Shown here one piece after another: positions 9,156-19,259 of a stretch of DNA of 64,000 nucleotides. The stretch's first letter is position 1. Each line of letters begins with the position of its first letter. The stretch spans positions 1-64,000 of the forward strand of contig NZ_BMQC01000015.1 of the NCBI RefSeq assembly GCF_014647915.1, read 5' to 3'. The notes below the pieces were generated by a model. That model was not told the origin of the DNA. It did no database searches and saw only the letters and a program-made list of their open reading frames with translations. The stretch is from Pilimelia terevasa. GTDB lineage: Bacteria > Actinomycetota > Actinomycetes > Mycobacteriales > Micromonosporaceae. A program made the position numbers and the translations under genes.

Positions 9156-9835
9156 TCTTCAATCGACGTCGGACGGAGTCCACGGCGACCGGCACCGACA
9201 GCCGTCCGGCGAAGGCCGCCCGGCCGGCGGCGGCCCGGCCCGTACCGGCGCACGGCCCGTACGACGTCAGCGCGGCGCCCGCGGGCGTGGAGCGGCTCGA
9301 CCTCGGCGCCATGCGGCTGCCCGCGGTGGACGGCGTCGAGGTGCGGGTCCAGGCCGACCCGGACGGCTCCATCCAGCAGGTCCTGCTGGTGGACGGCCGT
9401 AGCGCGCTGCAGCTCGGCGTGTTCGCGGCCCCGCGCACCGAGGGCATCTGGGACGAGGTCCGCGAGGAGATCCGCGAGTCGCTGGCGGCCGACGGCCTGA
9501 CCGGCGAGGAGGTCGAGGGCGCGTACGGCACCGAGCTGCGCGCGACCGTCCCCAGCCCGGACGGCCCGGCCGACATCCGGTTCGTCGGCGTCGACGGCCC
9601 GCGCTGGATGGTCCGCGGCGTCTACCAGGGGGCCGCGGCGACCGACCCGGAGGCGGCCGGCGCGCTGGAGGTCTGCCTGCGCGAGCTGGTCGTCGACCGC
9701 GGCGACGAGCCCCGCCCGGCCAAGGAGCCGCTGACGCTGCGCCTGCCGCCCGAGGTGGTCGAGTCCGCGCGGGAGCAGGGCATCGACCCGACCACCGGCG
9801 CGCCGCTGGACGCCGACGCGCCGTCGGGTCCGTGA
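9152..9835 (+). CDS. DUF3710 family protein
   Basis: A 227-residue soluble protein ([10 protein letters not shown] at the start), with a flexible basic/alanine-rich N-terminus of about 40 residues, then an alpha/beta domain containing [27 protein letters not shown] and [13 protein letters not shown], all hallmarks of DUF3710. It starts inside the dut stop codon (GTGA) and its own stop overlaps the OB-fold gene the same way. This dut-DUF3710-OB-DUF3159 order is conserved in actinobacteria. Biochemical function unknown. Confidence 0.9.
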   Translation: MIFNRRRTESTATGTDSRPAKAARPAAARPVPAHGPYDVSAAPAGVERLDLGAMRLPAVDGVEVRVQADPDGSIQQVLLVDGRSALQLGVFAAPRTEGIWDEVREEIRESLAADGLTGEEVEGAYGTELRATVPSPDGPADIRFVGVDGPRWMVRGVYQGAAATDPEAAGALEVCLRELVVDRGDEPRPAKEPLTLRLPPEVVESAREQGIDPTTGAPLDADAPSGP

Positions 9836-10203
9836 GCGGGCCGTCGCCGGTCCGCCGGCTGCTGCGGCGGCTGGCGTCCACGCCGGACGAGCTGGAGGCC
9901 TCGGAGCTGCGCGAGGGGAGCGCCGCCTCCGGCTGTACCCCGGTGGGGCAGTGCCGGCGCGGGCAGCTCGTCAGCGTCTCGGGGCGGCTGCGCACGGTCG
10001 TCTACCCGCCCCGCACCACGGCCCCCAACCTGGAGGCCGACCTGTACGACGGCAGCGACGTGGTCACGCTGGTGTGGCTCGGCCGGCGGTCCATCGCCGG
10101 CATCGAGCCGGGCCGGGCGCTGACGGTCAGCGGCCGGGTCGCCGTCCGCGACGACCGCAAGGTGATCTACAACCCGTACTACGAACTGGAGCCGCCCCGG
10201 TGA
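9832..10203 (+). CDS. OB-fold nucleic-acid-binding protein
   Basis: A 123-residue single OB-fold protein. Strand-rich sequence GQLVSVSGRLRTVVY...LEADLYDGSDVVTLVWLGRR...GRALTVSGRVAVRDDRKVIYNP fits the anticodon-binding/RecG-type OB fold. GTG start overlaps the upstream stop (GTGA), and its stop overlaps the next gene's GTG, so it is the third gene of a coupled operon with dut. Likely binds single-stranded DNA or RNA; the target is unknown. Confidence 0.9.
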   Translation: MSGPSPVRRLLRRLASTPDELEASELREGSAASGCTPVGQCRRGQLVSVSGRLRTVVYPPRTTAPNLEADLYDGSDVVTLVWLGRRSIAGIEPGRALTVSGRVAVRDDRKVIYNPYYELEPPR

Positions 10204-10913
10204 GCAGCGACGACCGGCCGGCGCCCGCCCCCCTGCCGACCATCAGCGAGCAGGTGTCGCAGCAGCTCGGCGGCTGGCGGGGCGCGGCGGAGGCCACCGT
10301 CCCCATCGTCGCCTTCATCGTCGTCAACGCCGCCGCCAAGCCGCTGGCCGCGGCGCTGGGCTGGACCGACGGGCTGACCGACGCGCTCGGCGGGAAGTAC
10401 GCCCTGAAGCTCGCCGTGCTCGTCGCCATCGCGGTCGCGCTCGGCGTCGCCCTGCGGCGGCTGAGCCAGAAGCGGACCGTCCGGCACACGGTCAACGGCC
10501 TCGTGGGCGTGGCCCTGGGCGCCTGGCTGGCCTGGCGCAGCGGCGAGGCCCGCGACTTCTACCTGCCGGGCATCCTGTACGGCCTGGCCTACGGCGCGGT
10601 CCTGCTGCTGTCGGCGTTCTCCCGCTGGCCGGCCGTCGGGTGGATCTGGTCGGTGATGGCCGACGGCGGCCGGCACGACTGGCGGCGCAGCCCGCGGATG
10701 ATGGCGACGTTCCGCTGGCTGACCGTGGTCTGGGGCGCCGTCTGGCTGCTCAAGGTCGGCGTTCAGGTGATCTTCTACCTGCGGGAGAGCGAGACCGGGC
10801 TGGCGGTCACCCGCCTCGTCTTCGGCTACCCGCCGTACCTGGTGCTGCTCGCGCTGACGATGTGGGCGGTCCGCCGGGTCAGGGCCCGCGAAGCGGTCGA
10901 GACCGGCGGCTAG
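10200..10913 (+). CDS. DUF3159 family integral membrane protein
   Basis: A 237-residue polytopic membrane protein with five or six hydrophobic segments (for example VPIVAFIVVNAAAKPLA, LKLAVLVAIAVALGVAL, GILYGLAYGAVLLLSAF, WLTVVWGAVWLLKVGVQ). The segment SRWPAVGWIWSVMADG is typical of DUF3159. GTG 10200 overlaps the preceding stop. It closes the dut operon. Its 3' end overlaps the convergent membrane-protein gene by 35 bases. Transport function is possible but unproven. Confidence 0.88.
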   Translation: MSSDDRPAPAPLPTISEQVSQQLGGWRGAAEATVPIVAFIVVNAAAKPLAAALGWTDGLTDALGGKYALKLAVLVAIAVALGVALRRLSQKRTVRHTVNGLVGVALGAWLAWRSGEARDFYLPGILYGLAYGAVLLLSAFSRWPAVGWIWSVMADGGRHDWRRSPRMMATFRWLTVVWGAVWLLKVGVQVIFYLRESETGLAVTRLVFGYPPYLVLLALTMWAVRRVRAREAVETGG

Positions 10914-11403
10914 GGAGCCCGCGGAGCAGGAGGACGGCCGCCGTCGTCAGCGCCCCCGCCACGAGCAGGCAGGCGACCGGCAGCAGCACCAGCATCACCA
11001 TGCCGCCGCCGATGTTGGCGCCGATCACCCCGGCGGTCACCACCCGGTGCCCGAAGCCGGCCAGCGCGCCGGCCGCGGCGAGCGGCAGCAGGACGAACAG
11101 CCACCGCCCGTCCAGCCGGCTCGTGACGACCGCCCACAGCAGGGCCAGCGCCGCAGCCGGGGCGGCGAGCGCGGCGGCGGTAACCCACCGGCGGGCGGCC
11201 TGCGGCGACACGTCCAGCGGCGGGTACATCCGGTCCGGCCCGAGTGAGTCGCCCTCGGCGCCGTGGTACGTGCTCAGGTCGCCGACCAGCCCCCAGACCG
11301 CGACCGGTACGGCGACCAGGAGCAGGACGGCGACGGGGACCAGCCAGGCGGCCCGCCGCCCGCCGCCGGGGCGCAGCCCCACGAAACCGGTGTCACGATG
11401 CAT
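10879..11403 (-). CDS. Four-helix membrane protein of unknown function
   Basis: A 174-residue protein (MHRDTGFVGL) with four hydrophobic helices: AAWLVPVAVLLLVAVPVAVW, VTAAALAAPAAALALLWAVV, WLFVLLPLAAAGALAGF and VMLVLLPVACLLVAGALTT. A periplasmic loop (about 45-75) and a basic C-terminal tail complete it. ATG 11403 is preferred, but its ribosome-binding site is weak and a GTG start 11 codons upstream is possible. It is separated by 69 bases from the TrkA gene upstream on the same strand. The last 35 bases overlap the DUF3159 gene. I do not recognise the family. Confidence 0.65.
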   Translation of the reverse strand: MHRDTGFVGLRPGGGRRAAWLVPVAVLLLVAVPVAVWGLVGDLSTYHGAEGDSLGPDRMYPPLDVSPQAARRWVTAAALAAPAAALALLWAVVTSRLDGRWLFVLLPLAAAGALAGFGHRVVTAGVIGANIGGGMVMLVLLPVACLLVAGALTTAAVLLLRGLPSRRSRPLRGP

Positions 11404-11472
11404 TACCTGATCATCGACCGGCCGCGGCCCGGACACCTGAGTACGCGGGCCCAGGTCGGGCGCCCGCGCCGC

Positions 11473-12159
11473 TCACTCCGGCGGCGGCGTCGCCCGGTGG
11501 GTGCCGCCGAGGATCACGCCGTGCAGCGCGGCCTCCACGTCGACCGTGCACACGAAGTACAGCTCGTCGCCGGCCTCCAGCGAGTCGTCGCCGGTGGGCA
11601 CCAGCACCCGGCGGCCGCGGGCGATCGCCACCAGGGCGGCGTCCGGGGGCAGCGGCAGGTCGCGCAGCGGCTGGCCCTGGTGCGGCGAGGCCGGCGGCAG
11701 GGTGATCTCCACGAGGTTGGCCTGGCCCTGCCGGAAGGTCATCAGCCGGACGAGCTGGCCGACCGTCACCGCCTCCTCGACCAGCGCCGCCATGAGCCGC
11801 GGCTTGCTGACCGCGACGTCGACGCCCCACTGCTCGGTGAACAGCCACTCGTTCTCGGCGCGGTTCACCCGGGCCACCACCCGGGGTACCGCGAACTCGG
11901 TCTTGGCCAGCAGCGACACCACCAGGTTGACCTTGTCGTCGCCGGTGGCGGCCACGACCACGTCGCAGCCGGCCACGTCGGCCTCCTGGAGGCTGGACAG
12001 CTCGCAGGCGTCGGCGAGGATCCACTCGGCGTCCGGCACCCGCTCCTGGCGCAGCATGGTCGGCCGGCGCTCGATGAGCATGACCTGGTGGCCGTTGCCG
12101 ATCAGCTCGCTGGCGATGGACCGGCCGACGTTGCCGGCCCCGGCGATGGCGACGCGCAC
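11473..12159 (-). CDS. TrkA-type NAD-binding K+ regulatory protein (second of pair)
   Basis: A 228-residue TrkA/Ktr-type regulator: an RCK-N Rossmann domain with GAGNVGRSIA and the acidic end of strand 2 (MLIERRP), followed by an RCK-C domain (about 140-228). GTG start at 12159, two bases after the stop of the first TrkA gene, so the two are one transcription unit. In mycobacteria the equivalent pair is called ceoC/ceoB (trk). Here they are divergent from an APC-type permease which may be their partner. Expected role: gating of K+ uptake by NAD(H) or nucleotides. Confidence 0.9.
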   Translation of the reverse strand: MRVAIAGAGNVGRSIASELIGNGHQVMLIERRPTMLRQERVPDAEWILADACELSSLQEADVAGCDVVVAATGDDKVNLVVSLLAKTEFAVPRVVARVNRAENEWLFTEQWGVDVAVSKPRLMAALVEEAVTVGQLVRLMTFRQGQANLVEITLPPASPHQGQPLRDLPLPPDAALVAIARGRRVLVPTGDDSLEAGDELYFVCTVDVEAALHGVILGGTHRATPPPE

Positions 12160-12161
12160 GG

Positions 12162-12827
12162 CTACTGCGCCCCTTCCGGCTCGTGGGCGGCGGCCTGCGC
12201 GACCACCTCGGCGATGTCGTCGGTGACCAGCATGTACACCTGGTCGCCGTCCTGGAGCACGGTGGCGGGCTGGGGGAGGGCGCCGACGCCGAACCGGGCC
12301 AGGTACGCGACCCGCGCGCCGGTGGCCGCCTCGAACTCGGCCAGCGGGCGGCCGAGCCAGCCGGTGTGCACCGGCACCTCGATGAGGGAGACGGTGCTGG
12401 TGGGGTCGCGGTACATCTCGATGGCGCCCTCGGGGACCAGGTGCCGGACGATCCGGTCGGCCGTCCACCGGACCGTCGCCACGGTCGGGATGCCGAGCCG
12501 CTCGTACACCTCGGCCCGCTTCTGGTCGTAGATGCGGGCCACGACCCGGTCGACGCCGAAGGTCTCCCGGGCCACCCGGGCGGAGATGATGTTGGAGTTG
12601 TCGCCGGAGGAGACCGCGGCGAAGGCGTCGGCGCGCTCGATGCCGGCCTCCCTGAGCGTGGCCGCCTCGAAGCCGACGCCGGTCACGGTGATGCCGGCGA
12701 AGTCGGCGCCCAGCCGGCGGAACGCGTTGGCCTCCTGGTCGACGATGGCCACCGAGTGGCCCCGCGCCTCCAGGCTGTGCGCCAGCGTCGACCCGACGCG
12801 GCCGCACCCCATGATCACCACATGCAC
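12162..12827 (-). CDS. TrkA-type NAD-binding K+ regulatory protein (first of pair)
   Basis: A 221-residue TrkA-family protein: GCGRVGSTLAH at the nucleotide-binding loop, an acidic residue at the end of strand 2 (VAIVDQE), NSNIISARVARE, and an RCK-C domain (about 135-215). GTG 12827 has GGGGAGG upstream. It is the first gene of a two-gene unit and is divergent from the APC permease, with 169 bases between their starts. No TrkH/KtrB-like pore is in the window, so the transporter controlled is either the APC protein or encoded elsewhere. Confidence 0.9.
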   Translation of the reverse strand: MHVVIMGCGRVGSTLAHSLEARGHSVAIVDQEANAFRRLGADFAGITVTGVGFEAATLREAGIERADAFAAVSSGDNSNIISARVARETFGVDRVVARIYDQKRAEVYERLGIPTVATVRWTADRIVRHLVPEGAIEMYRDPTSTVSLIEVPVHTGWLGRPLAEFEAATGARVAYLARFGVGALPQPATVLQDGDQVYMLVTDDIAEVVAQAAAHEPEGAQ

Positions 12828-12996
12828 CGCCGCGCCCTCCCCGGCAAATCGGTCGTGTGGCGACCGTACCCTGCCGACGTGGCCGCGGCGCCGCCGCACG
12901 CCCGACCGGCCCGGCCCGGCGGGTCCGGCGGCCGGGTCCGACCCGCCGGTCGGGCCGGGGCGCGCCGATGTGCCGTCAGTCGTACGCTTACGCCTT

Positions 12997-15048
12997 GTGG
13001 CTACCTCCAGTTCGCTGCTGAAGCGACTGCTCCTCGGCCGGCCGGTCCGCTCCGACCGACTCGACCACACGCTCCTGCCGAAGCGGCTGGCGCTGCCGGT
13101 CTTCGCCTCGGACGCGCTGTCCAGCGTCGCCTACGCGCCGGACGAGATCCTGCTCACCCTCTCCATCGCAGGGGCGAGCGCCTTCGCGTTCTCGCCCTGG
13201 GTGGCCCTCGCCGTCACGATCGTCATGATCACCGTGGTGGCGAGCTACCGGCAGAACGTGCACGCCTACCCCTCCGGCGGCGGCGACTACGAGGTCGTCA
13301 CGGTCAACCTCGGCCCGCGGTACGGGCTGGTGGTGGCCAGCGCGCTGCTCGTCGACTACGTGCTCACCGTCGCCGTGTCGGTGTCGGCCGGAGTGACCAA
13401 CCTGGGTGCCGTGCTGCCCTGGGTGGCCGAGCACAAGGTCGGCGTCGCCCTGGTCGCCGTCGCCGTGCTCACCGCCGTGAACCTGCGGGGGGTGCGCGAG
13501 TCCGGCGGGGCGTTCGCGGTGCCTACCTACGGCTTCCTGATCCTCATGGGCGGCCTGCTGGCCACCGGCGCGGTCCGGCTGTTCGTCCTCGGCGAGGACC
13601 TGCGCGCGCCCTCGGCCGGGCTGACGATCGCGGCCGAGGAGCTGGAGTTGAGCGCGCTGGCGATGGCGTTCCTGCTGCTGCGTACCTTCTCCTCGGGCTG
13701 CGCCGCGCTGACCGGCGTGGAGGCCATCTCCAACGGGGTACCGGCCTTCAAGAAGCCCAAGAGCCGCAACGCCGCCACCACGCTGATGCTGCTCGGCGGC
13801 ATCGCCGTGAGCATCATGGTCGGCATCGTGCTGCTGGCCCGCGCCACGGGCCTGCAGCACGTGGAGGACCCGGCCCGGCAGATCGTGGGCGGTCCCGTCG
13901 ACTACGTGCAGAAGACCGTCACCACCGAGCTGGCCGAGACCGTCTTCGGCGACGGGATCCTGCTGTACACCGTCGCCGGGGCCACGGCGCTGATCCTGTT
14001 CCTCGCCGCGAACACGGCCTTCAACGGCTTCCCGGTCCTCGGCTCGATCCTCGCCCAGGACCGCTACCTGCCGCGCCAGCTACACACCCGCGGCGACCGG
14101 CTGGCCTTCTCCAACGGCATCATCTTCCTGGCCGTCTTCGCCAGTGTGCTGATCACCTCGTTCCACGCCGAGGTCACCCGGCTCATCCAGCTCTACATCG
14201 TCGGCGTCTTCGTGTCGTTCACGCTGTCCCAGGCGGGGATGCTGCGGCACTGGAAGCGGCTGCTGCGCACCACCCGCGACCCGGCGGCCCGGCAGCGGAT
14301 GAACCGGTCCCGGGCGATCAACGGCTTCGGCATGGTGATGACCGGCGCGGTCCTCGTGGTGGTGCTGCTGACCAAGTTCACCCACGGGGCGTGGATCGCC
14401 ATCGCCGCGATGGCCGTGATCTACCTCGTGATGATCGCGATCCGCCGGCACTACGACCGGGTGTCCGCCGAGCTCGCCCCGCCGGCCGACAACCTGGTGC
14501 TGCCGGCCCGCAACCACGCCGTCGTCCTGGTCTCCAAGGTGCACCAGCCGACCCTGCGGGCCATCGCCTACGCCCGGGCCACCCGGCCGGACACGATCAC
14601 GGCGGTGACGGTGAACGTGGACAGCGGCGACACCCGCGCGCTCCAGGAGGAGTGGGAGCGGCGGCGCCTGGCCATCCCGCTGACCGTGATCGACTCGCCG
14701 TACCGGGAGATCACCCGGCCGACGATCGAGTTCGTCAAGTCCCTGCACCGCGACTCGCCCCGCGACGTGGTGACGGTCTTCGTCCCCGAGTACGTCGTGG
14801 GCCGGTGGTGGGAGCACCTGCTGCACAACCAGAGCGCGCTGCGCCTGAAGACCCGGCTGCTGTTCGAGCCCGGCGTCATGGTCACCAGCGTGCCCTGGCA
14901 GCTACGGTCCACCCGGGACGTCGACATGGACCGGCGCGACCGCGGGCTGTCGGCCACCGCGCCCGCCCGCGGCCCCCGGCCCGGTCCGGCGAGCGCCGAC
15001 GGCGCGACCGTCATCGAGGCCGACCCGGCGGAGCAGGGGAACCGGTGA
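12997..15048 (+). CDS. APC family permease with C-terminal cytoplasmic domain
   Basis: A 683-residue transporter with about 12 transmembrane segments in residues 45-480, beginning with the APC-type motif FASDALSSVAYAPDEIL. A soluble C-terminal part of about 190 residues (LVLPARNHAVVLVSKVHQPT...) resembles universal-stress-protein-like tails. It is divergent from the trk regulator pair, an arrangement conserved in actinobacteria and consistent with cation-coupled amino-acid or K+ transport. GTG 12997 has no ribosome-binding site. A TACGCT -10-like box at 12983-12988 ends nine bases upstream, so the mRNA may be leaderless; a second GTG at 12970 is in frame. The following methyltransferase gene overlaps its stop (GTGA). 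Confidence 0.88.
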   Translation: MATSSSLLKRLLLGRPVRSDRLDHTLLPKRLALPVFASDALSSVAYAPDEILLTLSIAGASAFAFSPWVALAVTIVMITVVASYRQNVHAYPSGGGDYEVVTVNLGPRYGLVVASALLVDYVLTVAVSVSAGVTNLGAVLPWVAEHKVGVALVAVAVLTAVNLRGVRESGGAFAVPTYGFLILMGGLLATGAVRLFVLGEDLRAPSAGLTIAAEELELSALAMAFLLLRTFSSGCAALTGVEAISNGVPAFKKPKSRNAATTLMLLGGIAVSIMVGIVLLARATGLQHVEDPARQIVGGPVDYVQKTVTTELAETVFGDGILLYTVAGATALILFLAANTAFNGFPVLGSILAQDRYLPRQLHTRGDRLAFSNGIIFLAVFASVLITSFHAEVTRLIQLYIVGVFVSFTLSQAGMLRHWKRLLRTTRDPAARQRMNRSRAINGFGMVMTGAVLVVVLLTKFTHGAWIAIAAMAVIYLVMIAIRRHYDRVSAELAPPADNLVLPARNHAVVLVSKVHQPTLRAIAYARATRPDTITAVTVNVDSGDTRALQEEWERRRLAIPLTVIDSPYREITRPTIEFVKSLHRDSPRDVVTVFVPEYVVGRWWEHLLHNQSALRLKTRLLFEPGVMVTSVPWQLRSTRDVDMDRRDRGLSATAPARGPRPGPASADGATVIEADPAEQGNR

Positions 15049-16298
15049 GCGAGAGCCGGACCGCGCCCGCGCCCGAGGTCGGCGAGGGGGACGTCCTGCC
15101 GCTGACCGTCGGCGCGCCCGCGCACGGCGGGCACTGCGTGGCCCGGTTCGGGCCGCCGCCGGGCCGGGTCGTCTTCGTCCGGCACGCGCTGCCCGGCGAG
15201 GAGGTCCTGGCCGAGGTGACCGAGGTGCAGCGGGGGTTCCTGCGCGCCGACGCCGTCCGGGTCCTCACGCCGTCGCCGGACCGGGTGCCCGCGCCGTGCC
15301 GGTTCGCCCACCCGGGGGGCTGCGGCGGGTGCGACCTCCAGCACGCCTCGCGGGACGCGCAACTGCGCTGGAAGACCGCGGTCGTCCGCGAGCTGCTCGC
15401 CCGGCTGGGCGGCGTCGGCGCCGACGACCTCGACGCGCTGGACCCGCGGGTCGAGGCGCTGCCGGGCGACGCCGACGGGCTGGGCTGGCGGACCCGGGTC
15501 CGGTACGCGGTGGCCGCCTCCGGCCGTGCGGGCCTGCGGGTACACCGCTCGCACCAGGTCGTCGCCGTGGACCGGTGCGTAATCGCCCACCCGGCGGTCC
15601 AGGACTGCGACGTCCTGGACCGGGACTGGCCGCGCACGGACGCGGTCAGCGTCGTCGTCGGTGCCGAGGACGACCGCACGGTGCTGGCCGACGGTGCCGT
15701 CCTCACCGGCCCGGGCGAGGTCGTCGAGCGGGCCGGCGGGCGCCGGTGGCGGCTGCCGGCCACGGCGTTCTGGCAGGTGCACCCGGCCGCGGCGGAGACC
15801 CTCGGGTCGGCGGTGGCCGGGCTGCTCGCCCCGCGGCCGGGTGACCGGATCTGGGATCTGTACGGGGGCGCCGGCCTGTTCGCCGCGGCGCTCGCCGACG
15901 CCGCGGGCGGCCCGGTGGACCTGACGATCGTGGAGTCCGCGCCGGACGGCGTCGCGGCCGCCCGCCGGAACCTGGCCGACCTGGCCGACCTGCGGGTGGT
16001 CGCCGACCGGGTCGAGCCGGTCCTGCGCCGCCACCGGTTGCCCGCCGGGGTGGACCTGGTGGTGCTGGACCCGCCCCGCAGCGGCGCCGGCCGGCAGGTG
16101 GTGCGGGCGGTGGCCGCCAGCGGCGCCCGCGCGGTCGCCTACGTGGCCTGCGACCCGGCCGGGCTGGCCCGCGACGTGCGCACCTTCGCGGAGGCGGGCT
16201 GGCGGCTGGCGGCGGTGCGGGCGTACGACTGCTTCCCGATGACCCAGCACGTGGAGTGCGTGGCGCTGCTGCTGCCGGCCGGCCGCGACCCGGCCTGA
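15045..16298 (+). CDS. TRAM-domain RNA (uracil-5)-methyltransferase family (TrmA/RlmD-like)
   Basis: A 417-residue class I SAM-dependent methyltransferase. Residues 10-70 form a TRAM domain. The iron-sulphur cysteines follow in CRFAHPGGCGGCDLQH (about 85-100). The catalytic domain has the SAM motif DLYGGAGLFAAALA, the LDPPRSGAGRQ loop and the nucleophilic Cys in YVACDPAGLARD. Expected reaction: methylation of a uracil C5 in rRNA or tRNA. GTG 15045 overlaps the APC stop. The pairing with the APC permease matches mycobacteria. Confidence 0.93.
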   Translation: MSESRTAPAPEVGEGDVLPLTVGAPAHGGHCVARFGPPPGRVVFVRHALPGEEVLAEVTEVQRGFLRADAVRVLTPSPDRVPAPCRFAHPGGCGGCDLQHASRDAQLRWKTAVVRELLARLGGVGADDLDALDPRVEALPGDADGLGWRTRVRYAVAASGRAGLRVHRSHQVVAVDRCVIAHPAVQDCDVLDRDWPRTDAVSVVVGAEDDRTVLADGAVLTGPGEVVERAGGRRWRLPATAFWQVHPAAAETLGSAVAGLLAPRPGDRIWDLYGGAGLFAAALADAAGGPVDLTIVESAPDGVAAARRNLADLADLRVVADRVEPVLRRHRLPAGVDLVVLDPPRSGAGRQVVRAVAASGARAVAYVACDPAGLARDVRTFAEAGWRLAAVRAYDCFPMTQHVECVALLLPAGRDPA

Positions 16299-16339
16299 CC
16301 GGCGCCGGGCGGCGGACCCGCCGGCCGGCGGCTTTCGGA

Positions 16340-19171
16340 TCAGGCCGGCTCCGTCGGCGGCGTTGGCCACGACTCGGCCGCCAGCGCGGCCAGCGCCTCC
16401 ACCGCCGTGCGCGCCGAGGCGGCCAGATCCGCCAGTTCGGCGTCGGTCGGGGCGTGGCCCGCGGCGGCCTGCTCCTCGATCCGCTGGCACCGCCGGGCCA
16501 GGTCGTCGGCGCCCAGGTTGCCCGCCGAGCCCTGGAGCTGGTGGGCCCGGCTGGCCACGTCGCCGAGGTCGCCCCCGCGCGCGGCCCCGGCCAGCGCCGA
16601 CACCTGTCCGGGCGCTCCCTCGACGAACGAGGCGATGATGCGGCTGATCAGCTCCCGCTCCGACGCGGACGGCCGCGGCCCGGTGATCTCCGCGAGCCGC
16701 TCCTGGAACGCCTCCCGCCGGCTGTCGGCGGCGGGGGCCGGCGGCGCGGCGGCGGCCCCCGCCCCGCCCCCGGCCACGACGGCGCCCAGGGCCGCCAGCT
16801 CGATCGGCTTGGACAGGTAGTCGTCCATTCCCGCCGCCCGGCACGCGGCCCGGTCCTCGGGCTGGGCGTTGGCCGTGACCGCCACGATCCGCGGCTGGCG
16901 CTCCGGCGGCAGCATCCCGCGGATCTGCCGGGTCGCGGTGAGGCCGTCCATCACCGGCATCTGCACGTCCATGAGGACCAGGTCGTAGGGCAGCCGGCGG
17001 ACGGCCTCCACCGCCTCGGCCCCGTTGGCGACGGTGTCCACCCGGTGGCCCAGGCGGTGCAGCATCAGCCGCGCCACCCGCTGGTTGGTCGGGTTGTCCT
17101 CGGCGAGCAGGATCCGCAGCGGCCGGTCGTCCGCCGGTGCCCCCTGCGCCGGTGCCGCGCCCGGCCCGGCGACCGTGGCGCCCAGGGCGCGGGTCAGCTT
17201 GTCGCGCAGGACCGCGGCCCGCGCCGGCTTGGTCAGCAGCCCGTCGAACAGCGCCTGCTCGGTCGCGCTGAGCCGCCAGTGGACGCTGGAGAGCAGGACC
17301 AGCGGCAGCCGGCGGCCGACCCGCTCGCGGATGAGCTGCGCGAGCTGGATGCCGTTGGTGTCCGGCATCCGCATGTCCAGCACCGCGACGTCGAACTGCT
17401 CGCCCCGCTCCAGCAGCGCCAGGGCCTCGGCGGCGCCGGAGGTGACAGTGCAGGTCATGCCCCAGCCGGTGAGCTGCGCGGCCAGGACCCGCCGGTTGGT
17501 GGCGTTGTCGTCCACGATCAGCGTCCGCCGGCCCGCCAGCTCGCCGGCCGGTGTCCCCGCCGGCCCGCCGCCGGTCGCCGCCCTGACCCGCGCCGTGGCG
17601 GTGAACGTGGACCCCCGCCCGACCTCGCTGCGCACGGTCAGGTCCCCGCCCATCTTCTGGGCGAGCCGCCGGCTGATCGCCAGCCCGAGCCCCGAGCCGC
17701 CGTACACCCGGGTGGTGGAGGCGTCGACCTGGCTGAAGGAGCGGAACAGCCGGTCCATCCGGTCGGTGGGGATGCCGATGCCGGTGTCGGCGACGGTGAG
17801 CCGCAGGCAGTACCCGCCCTCGTCCGGGGTGGCCCCCACGGTGGCGACGATCTCGCCCCGCTCGGTGAACTTGACGGCGTTGGACAGCAGGTTGACCAGG
17901 ATCTGCCGGAGCCGGGTGACGTCGCCGCGGACCCAGGCCGGGCAGTCGGCGTCGAGCTGGCCGACCAGCTCCAGGCCCTTGGCGTCGGCGGCGAGCGAGA
18001 CCAGCGACAGGGCCGTGTCCAGGCACTCCCGTACGTCGAACGTCGCCTCCTCCAGGACGAACTCGCCACTTTCGATCTTGGAGAAGTCCAGGATGTCGCT
18101 GATGATCGCCAGGAGGGCGTCGGCGCTGTCGCGGACCGTCTCGGCGTACTCCCGCTGCTGCGCCTCCAGTTCCGTGTCCAGCAGCAGCCCGGACATCCCG
18201 ATCACCGCGTTCAGCGGGGTGCGGATCTCGTGGCTCATGGTGGCCAGGAACGCCGACTTCGCGGCGGTCGCCGCCATCGCCTCGTCGTGGGCGCGGGCGA
18301 TCGCGCGTACCGAGGTGTTGACCGCGGCGGCCATCTCCCGCAGCTCGGTCGGGCCGGACACCTCGGCGCGTTCGTCGAGGTCGCCCGCCGCCACCCGCTG
18401 CGCGGCCCCGGTGACCCGGGTGACCGGCCGGGTCACCGCGCGGATCACCCAGCGGGCGAACCCGGCCACGAGCAGGAGCGCCGCGAGGGACCCCCAGAGG
18501 ATGAACCGGCGGGTGTCGGCGGCCTCCGCGGCGCTGACCCGCTGCCGGTCCGCGAGCAGGGTCTCCTCCTCCGTGCGCATCGTGTTGATGAGCTGCTCGA
18601 TGCGGTCCATGTCCCGCGCGCCCCGCTCGGTCAGGACCAGGCGCTGGGCGGCGCCGAAGCCGGCGCTGTCGCGCAGCGCGACCGTCTCGGCCAGCTCGGC
18701 GAGCTTGTCCCGCAGCGGGGTCTCCAGGGCCGTCAGGGCGGACTGCTGGTGGGGGTTGTCCGCGGTCAGGGTGCGCAGCTCCTGCAGCGAGCCGGCGATG
18801 CGGGGCAGGGCCCGGTCGTAGGGCACCAGGTAGCTTCCCTGGCCGGTGAGCAGGTAGCCGCGCTGGCCGCGCTCGGCCGCCTGGACGTCCAGGTGCAGGG
18901 CGGCGAGCCGGTCGATCACCCGGTAGCTGTGCTCGACCTGCGCGCGGGCGGTCAGCAGCGCGCCGATGCGGGGGTAGGCGGAGCCGACCACGGCGGCCAG
19001 GGCCAGCAGCGCGACCACGTAGCCCAGCGTCAGGAGGGCGCCCACCGGCCACTGGCTCACCGCGAGCCGGCGGCGCGGGCGCCCGCCGCGCAGGGCCTCG
19101 GGGGAGGCCGCGTCCGGCCGGTCGCCTGCCACTGTTCGACCGTACGGGGCGAGCCGGGCGCGCGTGGACAT
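16340..19171 (-). CDS. BarA-like hybrid histidine kinase (CHASE3-HAMP-HisKA-HATPase-REC-REC-HPt)
   Basis: A 943-residue sensor. TM1 is at about 42-65, a CHASE3 periplasmic domain follows ([16 protein letters not shown]), TM2 near 220-240, a HAMP domain, and HisKA with SHEIRTPLN (His near 314). The HATPase domain has [19 protein letters not shown] and [10 protein letters not shown]. Receiver 1 has phospho-Asp in VLDMRMPD (about 599), receiver 2 in LMDVQMPV (about 734). A C-terminal HPt domain has the His in [13 protein letters not shown] (about 877). All elements of a His-Asp-His-Asp relay lie on one chain, but no response regulator lies next to it. ATG 19171 lacks a clear ribosome-binding site, so the N-terminus is provisional. 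Confidence 0.9.
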   Translation of the reverse strand: MSTRARLAPYGRTVAGDRPDAASPEALRGGRPRRRLAVSQWPVGALLTLGYVVALLALAAVVGSAYPRIGALLTARAQVEHSYRVIDRLAALHLDVQAAERGQRGYLLTGQGSYLVPYDRALPRIAGSLQELRTLTADNPHQQSALTALETPLRDKLAELAETVALRDSAGFGAAQRLVLTERGARDMDRIEQLINTMRTEEETLLADRQRVSAAEAADTRRFILWGSLAALLLVAGFARWVIRAVTRPVTRVTGAAQRVAAGDLDERAEVSGPTELREMAAAVNTSVRAIARAHDEAMAATAAKSAFLATMSHEIRTPLNAVIGMSGLLLDTELEAQQREYAETVRDSADALLAIISDILDFSKIESGEFVLEEATFDVRECLDTALSLVSLAADAKGLELVGQLDADCPAWVRGDVTRLRQILVNLLSNAVKFTERGEIVATVGATPDEGGYCLRLTVADTGIGIPTDRMDRLFRSFSQVDASTTRVYGGSGLGLAISRRLAQKMGGDLTVRSEVGRGSTFTATARVRAATGGGPAGTPAGELAGRRTLIVDDNATNRRVLAAQLTGWGMTCTVTSGAAEALALLERGEQFDVAVLDMRMPDTNGIQLAQLIRERVGRRLPLVLLSSVHWRLSATEQALFDGLLTKPARAAVLRDKLTRALGATVAGPGAAPAQGAPADDRPLRILLAEDNPTNQRVARLMLHRLGHRVDTVANGAEAVEAVRRLPYDLVLMDVQMPVMDGLTATRQIRGMLPPERQPRIVAVTANAQPEDRAACRAAGMDDYLSKPIELAALGAVVAGGGAGAAAAPPAPAADSRREAFQERLAEITGPRPSASERELISRIIASFVEGAPGQVSALAGAARGGDLGDVASRAHQLQGSAGNLGADDLARRCQRIEEQAAAGHAPTDAELADLAASARTAVEALAALAAESWPTPPTEPA

Positions 19172-19259
19172 TTCGGGTGGGGGTCGCCCGCCGACGCCAC
19201 CCGGCCGGCCGACCGTCGCCACGGGGCGCACTGGCGGGTGACGGATAGACTGGTCCGCT

